Assembly (NCBI GenBank): GCA_947624395.1
Contig: CANQKA010000011.1
Location: 1-41,129 of the forward strand
Source of the DNA: an uncultured Oscillospiraceae bacterium
Lineage (GTDB): Bacteria > Bacillota > Clostridia > Oscillospirales > Oscillospiraceae
DNA: 41,129 nt
Direction: 5' to 3'
Position 1 is the first letter of the stretch, and every line of letters begins with the position of its first letter. A program made the position numbers and the translations under genes. Shown piece by piece: positions 25,732-35,061 of this stretch. Below the pieces are notes generated by a model, which was not told where the DNA came from, did no database searches, and saw only the letters and a program-made list of their open reading frames with translations.

Positions 25732-25857
25732 GATAAATCAGTAAATCAAAAATCAGCCGCCGAGCCGGTAAGGCGCGGCGGCGTAAGGGCCGGCCCTTAC
25801 GTGTCGTTTGCTCCGCAAACGACACATGATAAAGCTTTATGAAAGGAGGCGGCGTGC

Positions 25858-26784
25858 GTGAACACAAAGACGCTGATGTATATTCTCAAGCGGTTTCTGA
25901 TGGCGCTGCTGACGATCTTTCTGGTGATCGCCATCACGTTTTTCGTGATGCATGCGATCCCCGCAAGCCCGTTCAGCTCAGAAAAGGCGAAGTCCGACGC
26001 CGTTATCGCCGCGCTGGAGGCCAAGTACGGCTTTGATAAGCCCGTACCTGTGCAGTTCGTCAACTATTTGAAGAACATCCTCCGGGGTGACTTTGGCCTG
26101 TCCACCAAGTGGGTGGGCTCTACGGTCATCGACCTGATCAAGGACGGCTTCTCCTACTCGGCCAAGCTGGGTCTGGGCGCCGCGGCGCTGGCCATTGTGC
26201 TGGGCGTGGTGCTGGGCGCTGTCGCGGCCCTCAACCGTGGCAAGCTGATCGACAAGATCGTGCAGGTGGTCACCACGGCTCTGGTGTCCATGCCCTCCTT
26301 TGTCATCGCCACGCTGCTGCTGATCATCTTTGCGCTGAAGCTGGGCTGGCTGCCCACCATGGCGAACCAGTCGGGGGGTATGATCCTGCCCACGCTGTCT
26401 TTGAGCCTGTACCCCATGGCCTATATCACCCGTTTGGAGCGCTCCAGTATGCTGGATGTGCTGGGTCAGGATTACATACGCACCGCCCGGGCCAAGGGCG
26501 TCCGAAACGGCAAGGTCATCTTCAAGCACGCGCTGAAAAACGCCCTGGGCCCCGTGGTGACCTACGCCGGACCCATGATCGCCAGCATCCTGACCGGCTC
26601 CATGGTGGTGGAGAACATCTTCTCCGTGCCGGGGCTGGGCCGTCTGTTCGTCAACAGCATGCTGCGCACGGACTACATGATGATCATGGGCGTGACCATC
26701 TTCCTGGCGGTGCTCATCGTGACGATGAACTTCATCGCCGACATCGTCTATAAGCTGCTCGATCCCCGGATCGATCTGTCCTGA
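25858..26784 (+). CDS. oppB: Oligopeptide ABC transporter permease, OppB type
   Basis: A 308-residue inner-membrane permease. The N-terminal membrane helix (ILKRFLMALLTIFLVIAITFFVMH) precedes an extracellular loop, and five more hydrophobic segments follow. The BPD_transp_1 EAA loop is near residues 208-220 (DYIRTARAKGVRNGKV), where it docks on the ATPases. Start is GTG 25858, 8 bases after AAAGGAGG. First gene of oppB-C-D-F-A. It would form the channel with OppC for import of peptides or similar ligands; nickel or other solutes are possible for this family. Confidence 0.95.
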   Translation: MNTKTLMYILKRFLMALLTIFLVIAITFFVMHAIPASPFSSEKAKSDAVIAALEAKYGFDKPVPVQFVNYLKNILRGDFGLSTKWVGSTVIDLIKDGFSYSAKLGLGAAALAIVLGVVLGAVAALNRGKLIDKIVQVVTTALVSMPSFVIATLLLIIFALKLGWLPTMANQSGGMILPTLSLSLYPMAYITRLERSSMLDVLGQDYIRTARAKGVRNGKVIFKHALKNALGPVVTYAGPMIASILTGSMVVENIFSVPGLGRLFVNSMLRTDYMMIMGVTIFLAVLIVTMNFIADIVYKLLDPRIDLS

Positions 26785-26794
26785 GGTGCTTCAT

Positions 26795-27835
26795 ATGGAA
26801 AAAACGGTCAAGAAAAATCCGCTCAGCTTTCAGATCGACCCCAATCTGTTCCAGCGGGCCAGCGACGAGGAAAAGGCTCAGATCGTCACCCAGCGGGAGT
26901 CCGTCTCCTTCATGCGGGACGCCATGCGCCGGCTGGTCCACAACCGGATGGCGATGGTGTGTCTGGTGATATTGGTGGTCATCACCCTTGTGGCCATCAT
27001 CGTCCCCATGGTCTACCCCTATACGTACACCCAGCAGGACGTGACGGCCAAATACCTGAGCCCCTTTGAGTACTCCGCCAAGGAGCAGGCCCGCATCGCC
27101 GCCGGCCAGAAGGTGTTCCCCCACATCATGGGCACGGATAACCTGGGCCGGGACTATGCCATTCGCGTCATCTACGGCACCCGCATCTCCCTGATGGTGG
27201 GCTTCATCTCCGCGCTTATCGTGGTGTTCATCGGCATCCTGTACGGCGCCGTGTCCGGCTATTTCGGCGGAAAAGTGGACCTGATCATGATGCGCATCGT
27301 GGATATCATCTACTCTTTGCCGGACGTGCTCATCGTGATACTGCTGTCCGTGGCCATCAAGGACGTGATCAGCACCTCGAAGAGCGACCTGATCGTCCGC
27401 CTGGGGGCGGGCATGATCTCCATCTTCATCGTGTTCGGTCTGCTCTACTGGGTGGGCATGGCCCGCCAGGTGCGCGGCCAGATCCTCTCCATCAAGGAGC
27501 AGGAGTACGTGCTGGCCTCCAAAGCGGCCGGCGCCTCCGCCATGCACATCATCCTCAAGCATATGATCCCCAACTGCATCTCCGTCATCATCATCACGGC
27601 GGCTATGCAGATCCCCAGCGCCATCTTCACCGAGTCGTTTTTGTCCTTTGTGGGCATGGGCGTTTCCATCCCGATGCCCTCCCTGGGCTCTCTGGCGTCC
27701 GACGCCAGAAGCGGCCTGGTGTCCTATCCCTACATGCTGCTGTTCCCGGCGCTGACGATCTTCCTGATCGTGCTGTCTTTCAATCTGCTTGGCAACGGTC
27801 TGCGCGACGCGTTTGACCCCAAGCTCCGGTCCTGA
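26795..27835 (+). CDS. oppC: Oligopeptide ABC transporter permease, OppC type
   Basis: A 346-residue permease. The cytoplasmic N-terminal part (about 1-50) includes the OppC_N-like MRRLVHNRMAMVCLVIL entry into the first helix. A periplasm-facing loop contains the usual HIMGTDNLGRDYAIRVIYGTR-type segment (about 115-135), then five helices. The EAA loop is near SIKEQEYVLASKAAGASAMH. ATG 26795 is preferred over a GTG 9 bases earlier because GAGGTG lies just upstream. It begins 10 bases after oppB and pairs with it. Confidence 0.95.
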   Translation: MEKTVKKNPLSFQIDPNLFQRASDEEKAQIVTQRESVSFMRDAMRRLVHNRMAMVCLVILVVITLVAIIVPMVYPYTYTQQDVTAKYLSPFEYSAKEQARIAAGQKVFPHIMGTDNLGRDYAIRVIYGTRISLMVGFISALIVVFIGILYGAVSGYFGGKVDLIMMRIVDIIYSLPDVLIVILLSVAIKDVISTSKSDLIVRLGAGMISIFIVFGLLYWVGMARQVRGQILSIKEQEYVLASKAAGASAMHIILKHMIPNCISVIIITAAMQIPSAIFTESFLSFVGMGVSIPMPSLGSLASDARSGLVSYPYMLLFPALTIFLIVLSFNLLGNGLRDAFDPKLRS

Positions 27836-27850
27836 AAGGGGGGCGCTGCT

Positions 27851-28917
27851 ATGGCAATGCTGGAAGTAAGAGACCTGCATACCTCCTTTTTCACGCCGGC
27901 CGGCGAGGTGAAGGCGGTCAACGGCGTCTCCTTCAACCTGGACAGCGGCAAGGTGCTGGGCATCGTGGGCGAATCCGGCTCCGGCAAGAGCGTCACCGCC
28001 TACTCCGTTTTGCAGATATTGACCCACCCCGGCCGCATCGTCAGCGGCAGCATCAAGTTCAACGGCCAGGAGCTGGTGGACGCGGGGGAGAGCGTCATGC
28101 GCACCATCCGGGGCAACAAGATATCCATCATCTTCCAGGACCCCATGACCAGCCTCAACCCCGTCTACACCATCGGCAACCAGTTGACGGAGGCCATATT
28201 GCTGCACACCGACCGGAACAAGGAGCAGGCGAAGCAGCGGGCCGTGGAGATGCTGGAGCTGGTGGGCATCAACGAGCCGGAAAAGCGTCTGCGCCAGTAT
28301 CCCTATGAGCTGTCGGGCGGCATGCGCCAGCGGGTCATGATCGCCATGGCCCTGGCCTGCGAGCCGGACATTCTGATCGCCGACGAGCCCACCACCGCCC
28401 TGGACGTGACCATTCAGGCCCAGATATTGGAGCTGATGCAGGACCTGCAGAAAAAGCTGGGCATGGCGATCATCATGATAACCCACGACCTGGGCGTCAT
28501 CGCCAGCCTGTGCGACGAGGTCATCGTCATGTACGCCGGCAGCGTCTGCGAGCGAGGCACGGCGGACGCGATATTCTACCACCCGGCCCACGAGTACACC
28601 AAGGGCCTGATGCGCTCCATCCCCTCCATCGACGATGACGAGCGGGAGCGGCTGGTGCCCATCACCGGTACGCCCATCGACCTTTTGAATATGCCGGCCG
28701 GCTGCCCCTTTGCGCCCCGGTGCGACAACGCGATGAAGGTCTGCCTCACGGGCAGGGCAAAGGAGGTGCGGGTCGGCCGCGACCACCTGAGCGCCTGCTG
28801 GATGAATGTGAAGGAGGGCTCTGAGCGCGGTGTGATCCGGACGGACGAGGAAGGCCAGATCACCGCCATCGACCTGGAAGGAAACATGGACGTGACCGCC
28901 GAAGGAGGGAGTGCGCA

Positions 28918-28921
<4 letters not shown>
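27851..28921 (+). CDS. oppD: Oligopeptide ABC transporter ATP-binding protein, OppD type
   Basis: A 356-residue ATPase powering import. Walker A GESGSGKS (about residues 39-46), Q-loop [15 protein letters not shown] signature LSGGMRQRV, Walker [15 protein letters not shown] and the H-loop THD are all present. The C-terminal OppD/F domain has the Cys pattern [15 protein letters not shown]...C, expected in peptide importers, where it can hold an iron-sulfur cluster. The start ATG 27851 follows a G-rich ribosome site. The stop overlaps the next start by 4 bases. Confidence 0.96.
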
Positions 28922-29877
<956 letters not shown>

Positions 29878-29932
29878 TTGTATCGCGCTCACGCGCTGCA
29901 ATACATATTTTTACTAGGAGGAAGAAAACACA

Positions 29933-31696
29933 ATGAAGAAACTGCTTGCACTGGTGCTGGCGTTTGCCATGGTGCTGAGCCTGGGCTCCTTTGCTCTGGC
30001 CGACGGGGCTGAGCCCGTTGTCAGCGTCATGTACGGCGGCGGCACGCCTGAGACCATGGACCCGGCCCTGAACTCCGCGTCCACCGGTTCCAACCTGATC
30101 CGTCTGGCCTTCTGCGGCCTGACCATCAAGACCGAGGAAGGCGTACAGCCCGAGCTGGCTGAGAGCTGGGAAGTCTCCGATGACGGCCTGACCTACACCT
30201 TCCAGCTCCGCGAGGGCCTGAAGTGGTCCGACGATTCCGACTTTGTGGCCAGCGATGTGGTCAACAGCTGGAACCGCGCTGCCAGCCCCGACCTGGGCGC
30301 CGACTACGGCTACCTGTTCGACGTTATCGCCAAGAATGACGACGGCACTCTGGCCGTGGTCGCCGACGACGAGGCCCGCACCGTGACCGTCACCCTGGCC
30401 GGCCCCTGCGCCTACTTCCTGGAGCTGACCGCGTTCACCACCTTCTATCCCGTGAAGGTCGATCTCGCCGATAACGATGGCGCCTGGGCCACCAACCCCG
30501 AGACCTATGTTGGCATGGGCCCCTTCCGCATGACCAAGTACGCCGTGGACGACGTGGCTTCCTTTGAGAAGAACCCCAACTACTGGAATGCTGAGAACGT
30601 GAAGCTGGGCGGCATCGACGCCTACCTGTCCGAGGACAACGTGGCCATCCTGTCCGCCTATGAGTCCGACACGGTCTCCGTCATCCAGTCCATCGACCCC
30701 ACCGAGTTCGAGCGTATCGACGCCACCTATCCCGGCGAGCGCATCGTGTTCCCGCAGATCGGTACCTACTACATCCTGTTCAACGTCCACAAGGATATGT
30801 CCCCCGAGGGCAAGACCTTCACCGCTGCTGAGAACGCGCAGGCCCGTTACGCGCTGGGCCTGATGCCCAACCGGCAGGAGCTGGTGGACTACGTGACCAT
30901 GGGCGGCCAGCTGCCCGCTACCGGCTTCTTCCCTGACGGCCTGGGCGACGGCGCCGAGGGCGTTGTCCGCGGCGAGGGCGAGCGCTACAACCAGTGGTAC
31001 ACCGGCACCAACACCTACTCCGAGGAGTATCCCGCTTACACCGAGGACCAGGTGGAGGGCATCCAGATCCTCATGGACCTGGGCTATAACTACACCGGCA
31101 GCCTGGAGACCGGCGACATCAAGTTCACCGACGTGCCCAACGTCGAGTTCTCCTTCAACAACTCCGGCGCTAACGCCGCCATCATCCAGTATGTTCAGGC
31201 CGTCTGGGAGAACATCGGCGTGACCGCCACCATCAACCAGGAGGCTTGGGCCACCCTGCAGGACAAGCTGGGCAAGGGTGACGCTGAGGCCGCTCGTATG
31301 GGCTGGGTCGCCGACTTTGACGACGTGGTCAACTTCCTGGAGATCTTCATCAGCGCTTCCGGCAACAACTATCCTCGTCTTGGCCAGGACATCGGCGATT
31401 ACACCCGTAACACCGAGGCCACCGCTACCGCCGGCCTGGACGCTGTCTACGGCGAGAACGGCGACCAGACCTGGGCCGACGCCTATGACGCGCTGGTCAG
31501 CGAGATCAAGGCCGAGTCCGACATGGAGGCCCGTGCCGACATGGCTGCCGAGGCTGAGAACATCCTGATGGCCACCGGCGCTGTGGCTCCTCTGTACTAC
31601 TACACCAACCCGACGATGGTCAAGCCCAACATCAAGGGCCTGCAGGTCCTGGTGACCGGCGACATCGTTTGGAACTACGCTTACGTCGAGGACTGA
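29933..31696 (+). CDS. oppA: Oligopeptide-binding protein (SBP family 5), without lipobox
   Basis: A 587-residue extracellular solute-binding protein. Residues 1-23 form a signal peptide (MKKLLALVLAFAMVLSLGSF) that ends ALADG, a signal peptidase I site; there is no Cys where a lipobox would be. The SBP_bac_5 start GGGTPETMDPALNSAS and the LAESWEVSDDGLTYTFQLREGLKWSD motif are clear. It captures ligand for OppBCDF. AGGAGG precedes the ATG. It is last in the operon behind a 55-base gap with a small hairpin, compatible with higher expression of the binding protein. In Gram-positives OppA is normally a lipoprotein, so how it stays at the cell is unclear. Confidence 0.94.
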   Translation: MKKLLALVLAFAMVLSLGSFALADGAEPVVSVMYGGGTPETMDPALNSASTGSNLIRLAFCGLTIKTEEGVQPELAESWEVSDDGLTYTFQLREGLKWSDDSDFVASDVVNSWNRAASPDLGADYGYLFDVIAKNDDGTLAVVADDEARTVTVTLAGPCAYFLELTAFTTFYPVKVDLADNDGAWATNPETYVGMGPFRMTKYAVDDVASFEKNPNYWNAENVKLGGIDAYLSEDNVAILSAYESDTVSVIQSIDPTEFERIDATYPGERIVFPQIGTYYILFNVHKDMSPEGKTFTAAENAQARYALGLMPNRQELVDYVTMGGQLPATGFFPDGLGDGAEGVVRGEGERYNQWYTGTNTYSEEYPAYTEDQVEGIQILMDLGYNYTGSLETGDIKFTDVPNVEFSFNNSGANAAIIQYVQAVWENIGVTATINQEAWATLQDKLGKGDAEAARMGWVADFDDVVNFLEIFISASGNNYPRLGQDIGDYTRNTEATATAGLDAVYGENGDQTWADAYDALVSEIKAESDMEARADMAAEAENILMATGAVAPLYYYTNPTMVKPNIKGLQVLVTGDIVWNYAYVED

Positions 31697-31716
31697 TCCC
31701 GACCCGCATTTCCGGG

Positions 31717-31745
31717 ACCGCCAAGCCTTTGGCTTGGCGGTCTTT
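31717..31745 (+). terminator. Terminator of the opp operon
   Basis: A perfect 11-bp stem (31717-31727 / 31731-31741) with a TTT loop is followed by CTTTCTC, a moderate T-rich tail. Confidence 0.8.
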
Positions 31746-31767
31746 CTCATGCGGCACAAAGTCCCAC

Positions 31768-31796
31768 TTGCGAAATACACGCCTGTGGCGTATAAT
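31768..31796 (+). promoter_or_regulatory. SRP RNA promoter
   Basis: TTGCGA (31768-31773) and a perfect TATAAT (31791-31796) are 17 bases apart. Transcription would begin at about 31801-31804, at the first paired base of the SRP RNA. Confidence 0.85.
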
Positions 31797-31800
31797 AACA

Positions 31801-32076
31801 CCGGAGTTGTACTAGTCGGGGAGCCAGCGGTGCCCTGTACCCGCAATCCGCTATAGCGGGGACGAACTCCTGCCCCCGGACATTTGACGTATCGTCTGCC
31901 CGCGGTAAGTAGCGTTGAAGGCCTGGTCTTGCGCAACGGATGCCCGTGAACCATGTCAGGCGGGGAACCGAGCAGCATTAAGCGGAAACATGCGTGTGCC
32001 GCGAGGTCGCTGGGTCTGAGCCAACTGCCGCGGTAACGGATGGGTCAGGTGTACAAAGGCAGGTGTACAACTCTTA
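31801..32076 (+). ncRNA. ffs: Signal recognition particle RNA, large (scRNA) type with Alu domain
   Basis: About 275 nt. The 5' Alu part reads CGGGGAGCCAGCGGTGCCC and TGTACCCGCAATCCGC, close to Bacillus scRNA. The S domain includes TCTTGCGCAACGGATGCCC, TGAACCATGTCAGG and GGGGAACCGAGCAGCA, which is the Ffh-binding loop region. The ends pair: GAGTTGTAC (31804-31812) with GTACAACTC (32065-32073). It works with Ffh to target membrane proteins. It ends about 25 bases before dnaX, the same order as in Bacillus. Confidence 0.95.
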
Positions 32077-32099
32077 TTTCGTTTGAAAGCCGAGGTCGT

Positions 32100-33737
32100 A
32101 TGTACCAGGCACTGTATCGCAAATACCGGCCGATGACGTTTGACGATGTGGTCGGCCAGGAACATATCACCTCCACCCTGAAGCGCCAGGTGGAGACGGG
32201 CAGGCTCTCCCATGCCTATCTTTTCAGCGGCACTCGCGGCACCGGCAAGACCACCTGCGCCCGCATTCTGGCTCGCGCCGTGAACTGCGAGCACCCGGTG
32301 AACGGCAACCCCTGCAACGCGTGCGACCCCTGCCGGGGCATTTTGGACGAGAGCGTGCTGGACGTGGTGGAGCTGGACGCCGCCTCTCACAACGGCGTGG
32401 ACGATGTGCGCGCTTTGCGGGACGAGGCCATATTTTCCCCCGCCACGGTGAAAAAGCGCGTGTACATCATCGACGAGGCCCACTCTCTGTCATCCATGGC
32501 GTTCAACGCCCTTTTGAAAATTCTGGAAGAACCGCCGGAGCACGTAATGTTCATTTTGTGCACCACGGAGCCCCAGAAAGTATTGCCCACCATCGTCTCC
32601 CGCTGCCAGCGGCACAGCTTCACCCGCATCGAGCCCCAGGCCATCGCGGCGCAGTTATCCCACGTGGCGGCCCGGGAGCACATGACCCTGGACCCGGACG
32701 CGGCCGAGCTTCTGGCCCGGATGGCGGACGGGGGCATGCGGGACGCGCTGAGCCTTTTGGATCAGTGCGCCGCCAGCGAGCATATCGGCACTACAGAAGT
32801 CCTCTCCGCCCTGGGTCTGGCGGGCAGCCGCCGGACGGTGGAATTGCTGGACGCCATATGCGCGGGCAATACGGAAAAGGCCCTGACGCTGTTCGCCAAG
32901 CTCTGGCAGGACGGCAAGGAGCCGGCCGGCATACTGGACGAACTGGGCGGGCTCATGCGGGACGTGCTGCTGTTGCAGGTGGCCCCCAGGGGCGGCGAGG
33001 CGCTTTTGTCCGGCGTCTATGAGCCGGAGGTCCTGCGCCGGTTCGCTGCTATGCGCACCGGGTCGCAGCTCATGGACGGCATGAACGCCATTCGATCCGC
33101 GGACCTGGGCGGCACGGACCCCCGCCGTGCGGCGGAGATGTGTCTGGTGAGCCTGTGCGTACCCGAGACGGGGGACACGCTGGCGGGCCTGAAAAACCGT
33201 GTGTCCCGGCTGGAAGCGGCGCTGCAAAACGGCGTGGCTCTTCCGGTGGCCAAACCGGCGCCTGAGCCTGAACCTGAACCGATACCGGAACCGGAGCCTG
33301 ACGTGCCCTGGTACACGGACGACGACGCGCCCCCGCCTGAACCGGGACCCGCGCCCGAACCCGAACCGGAGCCTGAACCGGAACCGGCCCCTGCGCCAAC
33401 GCCAACGCCCGCGCCGGAAAGCGGCGGGGTGTTTGACGCGGTGGTCCGGGCCCTGAACGGGAAGATGGACATGGGGGCCTACGCGATTTTGATGACCCCC
33501 ACCCAGGTGTCCGGCGCTTACGATGGGGACACCCTGACCGTCTCTTTCGCCACGCCCATCGCCAAGATGATGCTGGACACCCCGGCCAACCAGGGCCTTT
33601 TCCGGCAGGAGCTGATGGCCGTGACCGGCAAGGACGGGCAAGTGGTCTTCACCGACAAGCCCGTGGGGACCGCGCCAAAGCCGGACATGGGCAAGCTGGA
33701 CGCCCTGAGCCGGTTCGGCAATATCAAGTTTGAATAA
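32100..33737 (+). CDS. dnaX: DNA polymerase III subunits gamma/tau
   Basis: A 545-residue clamp-loader subunit. The classic start MYQALYRKYRPMTFDDVVGQ fixes ATG 32100; a frame extension to 32040 would lie in the SRP RNA. Walker A GTRGTGKT (about residues 43-50), the zinc-binding Cys cluster (CEHP...CNACDPC), Walker B IDEAHSL, LEEPPEH sensor region and the SRC motif are all present. After domain III comes a Pro/Glu-rich linker (about 385-440) and a conserved tail (KMDMGAYAILMTP...), so it is a tau-like full product. The ribosome site (GAGGT) is weak. It heads dnaX-ybaB and loads the sliding clamp during replication. Confidence 0.97.
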   Translation: MYQALYRKYRPMTFDDVVGQEHITSTLKRQVETGRLSHAYLFSGTRGTGKTTCARILARAVNCEHPVNGNPCNACDPCRGILDESVLDVVELDAASHNGVDDVRALRDEAIFSPATVKKRVYIIDEAHSLSSMAFNALLKILEEPPEHVMFILCTTEPQKVLPTIVSRCQRHSFTRIEPQAIAAQLSHVAAREHMTLDPDAAELLARMADGGMRDALSLLDQCAASEHIGTTEVLSALGLAGSRRTVELLDAICAGNTEKALTLFAKLWQDGKEPAGILDELGGLMRDVLLLQVAPRGGEALLSGVYEPEVLRRFAAMRTGSQLMDGMNAIRSADLGGTDPRRAAEMCLVSLCVPETGDTLAGLKNRVSRLEAALQNGVALPVAKPAPEPEPEPIPEPEPDVPWYTDDDAPPPEPGPAPEPEPEPEPEPAPAPTPTPAPESGGVFDAVVRALNGKMDMGAYAILMTPTQVSGAYDGDTLTVSFATPIAKMMLDTPANQGLFRQELMAVTGKDGQVVFTDKPVGTAPKPDMGKLDALSRFGNIKFE

Positions 33738-33765
33738 AAATCCATTGATATAGGAGAGTAGTACT

Positions 33766-34119
33766 ATGGGCAGAGGTGGCTCTTACCGCGGCGGCGGTTT
33801 CGGCGGCATGAATCAGGCCGCCATGATGAAGCAGGCGCAGAAGATGCAGCGGGACCTGATGCAGATGCAGGAGGACTTGGAGCAGCAGACCTATACGGCC
33901 TCTGCCGGCGGCGGGGTGGTGAAGGCCACCGTGTCCGGCAAGCGGGAGGTGACGGAGATCGTCATTGACCCGGAAGCCGTGGACCCGGAGGACGTGGAGA
34001 TGCTCCAGGACATGGTGGTCGCCGCGGTCAACGAGGCCCTGCGTCAGGCGGAGGAGGCCTCCGCTCAGTCCATGAGCCGGCTCACCGGCGGTCTTGGCGG
34101 TCTGGGGAATCTTTTCTGA
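33766..34119 (+). CDS. ybaB: YbaB/EbfC family nucleoid-associated protein
   Basis: A 117-residue DNA-binding protein. A Gly-rich start (GRGGSYRGGGFGG) precedes the typical MKQAQKMQRDLMQMQEDLEQQT helix, the GGGVVKATVSGKREVTEIVID beta segment and the DVEMLQDMVVAAVNEAL helix. YbaB dimers bind DNA and are found next to dnaX and recR in most bacteria. AGGAGA lies upstream of ATG 33766, 28 bases after dnaX. The Gly/Arg-rich N-terminal 15 residues are longer than usual. recR does not follow. Confidence 0.95.
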   Translation: MGRGGSYRGGGFGGMNQAAMMKQAQKMQRDLMQMQEDLEQQTYTASAGGGVVKATVSGKREVTEIVIDPEAVDPEDVEMLQDMVVAAVNEALRQAEEASAQSMSRLTGGLGGLGNLF

Positions 34120-34157
34120 CGTTCCCCACTTTTCCATAAAAATAGGAGGTTTGACAG

Positions 34158-34838
34158 ATGGTTTGTCCCAATTGCAAGCATGAACTGAACCCACAGGCGC
34201 GGGTCTGCCCCACCTGCGGCACACCTGTCCCCGGCGCACGGGTCCCCACCGTGGTGATAGCGCCCCCTGTGCAGGGCGAGCCTGCCCCTGTGAAGAAAAA
34301 GAACCGGCCCACCGCCGCAAGGGTGTTCACGGTGCTGTTCTGCCTGGTGGCGATGGCCGCCAGCGCCGCGCTGGTCGCCTTCTGGTTCCTGCCGTCCATC
34401 CTGGTGACCGCCGATTACAGCAGCGCCTCCATCACCCTCTACTCCATGTTCGACATCACCCGTAAGCCGGCGCCGTACCTTACATACGCGCTGATCGCCG
34501 AGTGCATCGTGTCCATCGTGTTCTGCATGATACCCATGTTCAAGAAGTTTGCCGACCGTCGGCAGACGCTTATTATCCCCAAGCTCATGTGCCTGCTGAA
34601 CGCGGCGTGCTACGCCGTCCCTTACGTGGTGTCCAAGATCGTGCTGCAGGTCAACGCCTTTTTGAAAGGCGGCACGGTGGACCACCGCAACCCCTTCACG
34701 GCCATATGCCTGGGGCTTTTCCTGCTGCTGTGGCTCACCAGCGAGCTGACCATCCGCAACCGCAACCTGGTCCAGCGTCGCAAGATCGAGGCTCTCCAGG
34801 ACCAGCTCAACTCCTACGGCATCAAGCCCAACGTTTAA
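34158..34838 (+). CDS. Zinc-ribbon membrane protein, function unknown
   Basis: A 226-residue protein. An N-terminal zinc ribbon (CPNCKHELNPQARVCPTCG, residues 3-21) is followed by a Pro-rich linker and four likely membrane segments (about 53-78, 98-120, 138-160 and 175-190), then a basic cytoplasmic tail (RNRNLVQRRKIEALQDQL). AGGAGG lies upstream of ATG 34158. It is 38 bases after ybaB with no promoter seen, so it is in the dnaX-ybaB operon at the position recR normally holds. Such zinc-ribbon membrane proteins are common in Clostridia; no role can be given. Confidence 0.75.
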   Translation: MVCPNCKHELNPQARVCPTCGTPVPGARVPTVVIAPPVQGEPAPVKKKNRPTAARVFTVLFCLVAMAASAALVAFWFLPSILVTADYSSASITLYSMFDITRKPAPYLTYALIAECIVSIVFCMIPMFKKFADRRQTLIIPKLMCLLNAACYAVPYVVSKIVLQVNAFLKGGTVDHRNPFTAICLGLFLLLWLTSELTIRNRNLVQRRKIEALQDQLNSYGIKPNV

Positions 34839-34861
34839 AATCGAATATTTCCTTATGGACG

Positions 34862-34992
34862 GCCCCCTTGTGTAAAGGGGGCTGTCAGCGCCTTTGGCGC
34901 TGACTGGGGGATTGTTACCATGCTTTCAGTCTGGTAACAACCCCTCCGCCTCGCTGTCGCTCGGCACCTCCCCTTACACAGGGGAGGCTTTA
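34862..34992. repeat. MITE-like palindromic repeat, also acting as terminator
   Basis: About 127 bases with four consecutive hairpins: GCCCCCTT/AAGGGGGC (34862-34882), TCAGCGCC/GGCGCTGA (34885-34903), TTGTTACCA/TGGTAACAA (34912-34940) and CCTCCCC/GGGGAGG (34967-34987). The two ends are related inverted repeats (CCCCTTGTGTAAAGGGG and its mirror CCCCTTACACAGGGG), as in a miniature mobile element. The right hairpin is followed by TTTATTTTTTT, so it terminates the preceding operon. I recall very similar intergenic repeats in Oscillospirales genomes, but could not search. Confidence 0.75.
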
Positions 34993-35000
34993 TTTTTTTC

Positions 35001-35040
35001 TTGACAACGCATTATCTATATGATATCATTTTGATATCAT
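35001..35040 (+). promoter_or_regulatory. Promoter with palindromic operator for the SPFH operon
   Basis: Consensus TTGACA (35001-35006), 17-base spacer, TATCAT (35024-35029). The perfect inverted repeat ATGATATCA-TTT-TGATATCAT (35020-35040) covers the -10 and the likely start. It is well placed to be a repressor site, perhaps for the small RHH-like protein of the same operon. Confidence 0.7.
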
Positions 35041-35061
35041 ATAACAAGGGAGGCACTGAGC

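Noticed and set aside
32040-32099. Longer dnaX start at 32040
   Set aside because: The extra 20 codons lie inside the 3' part of the SRP RNA, and MYQALYRKYRP is the conserved start of DnaX.
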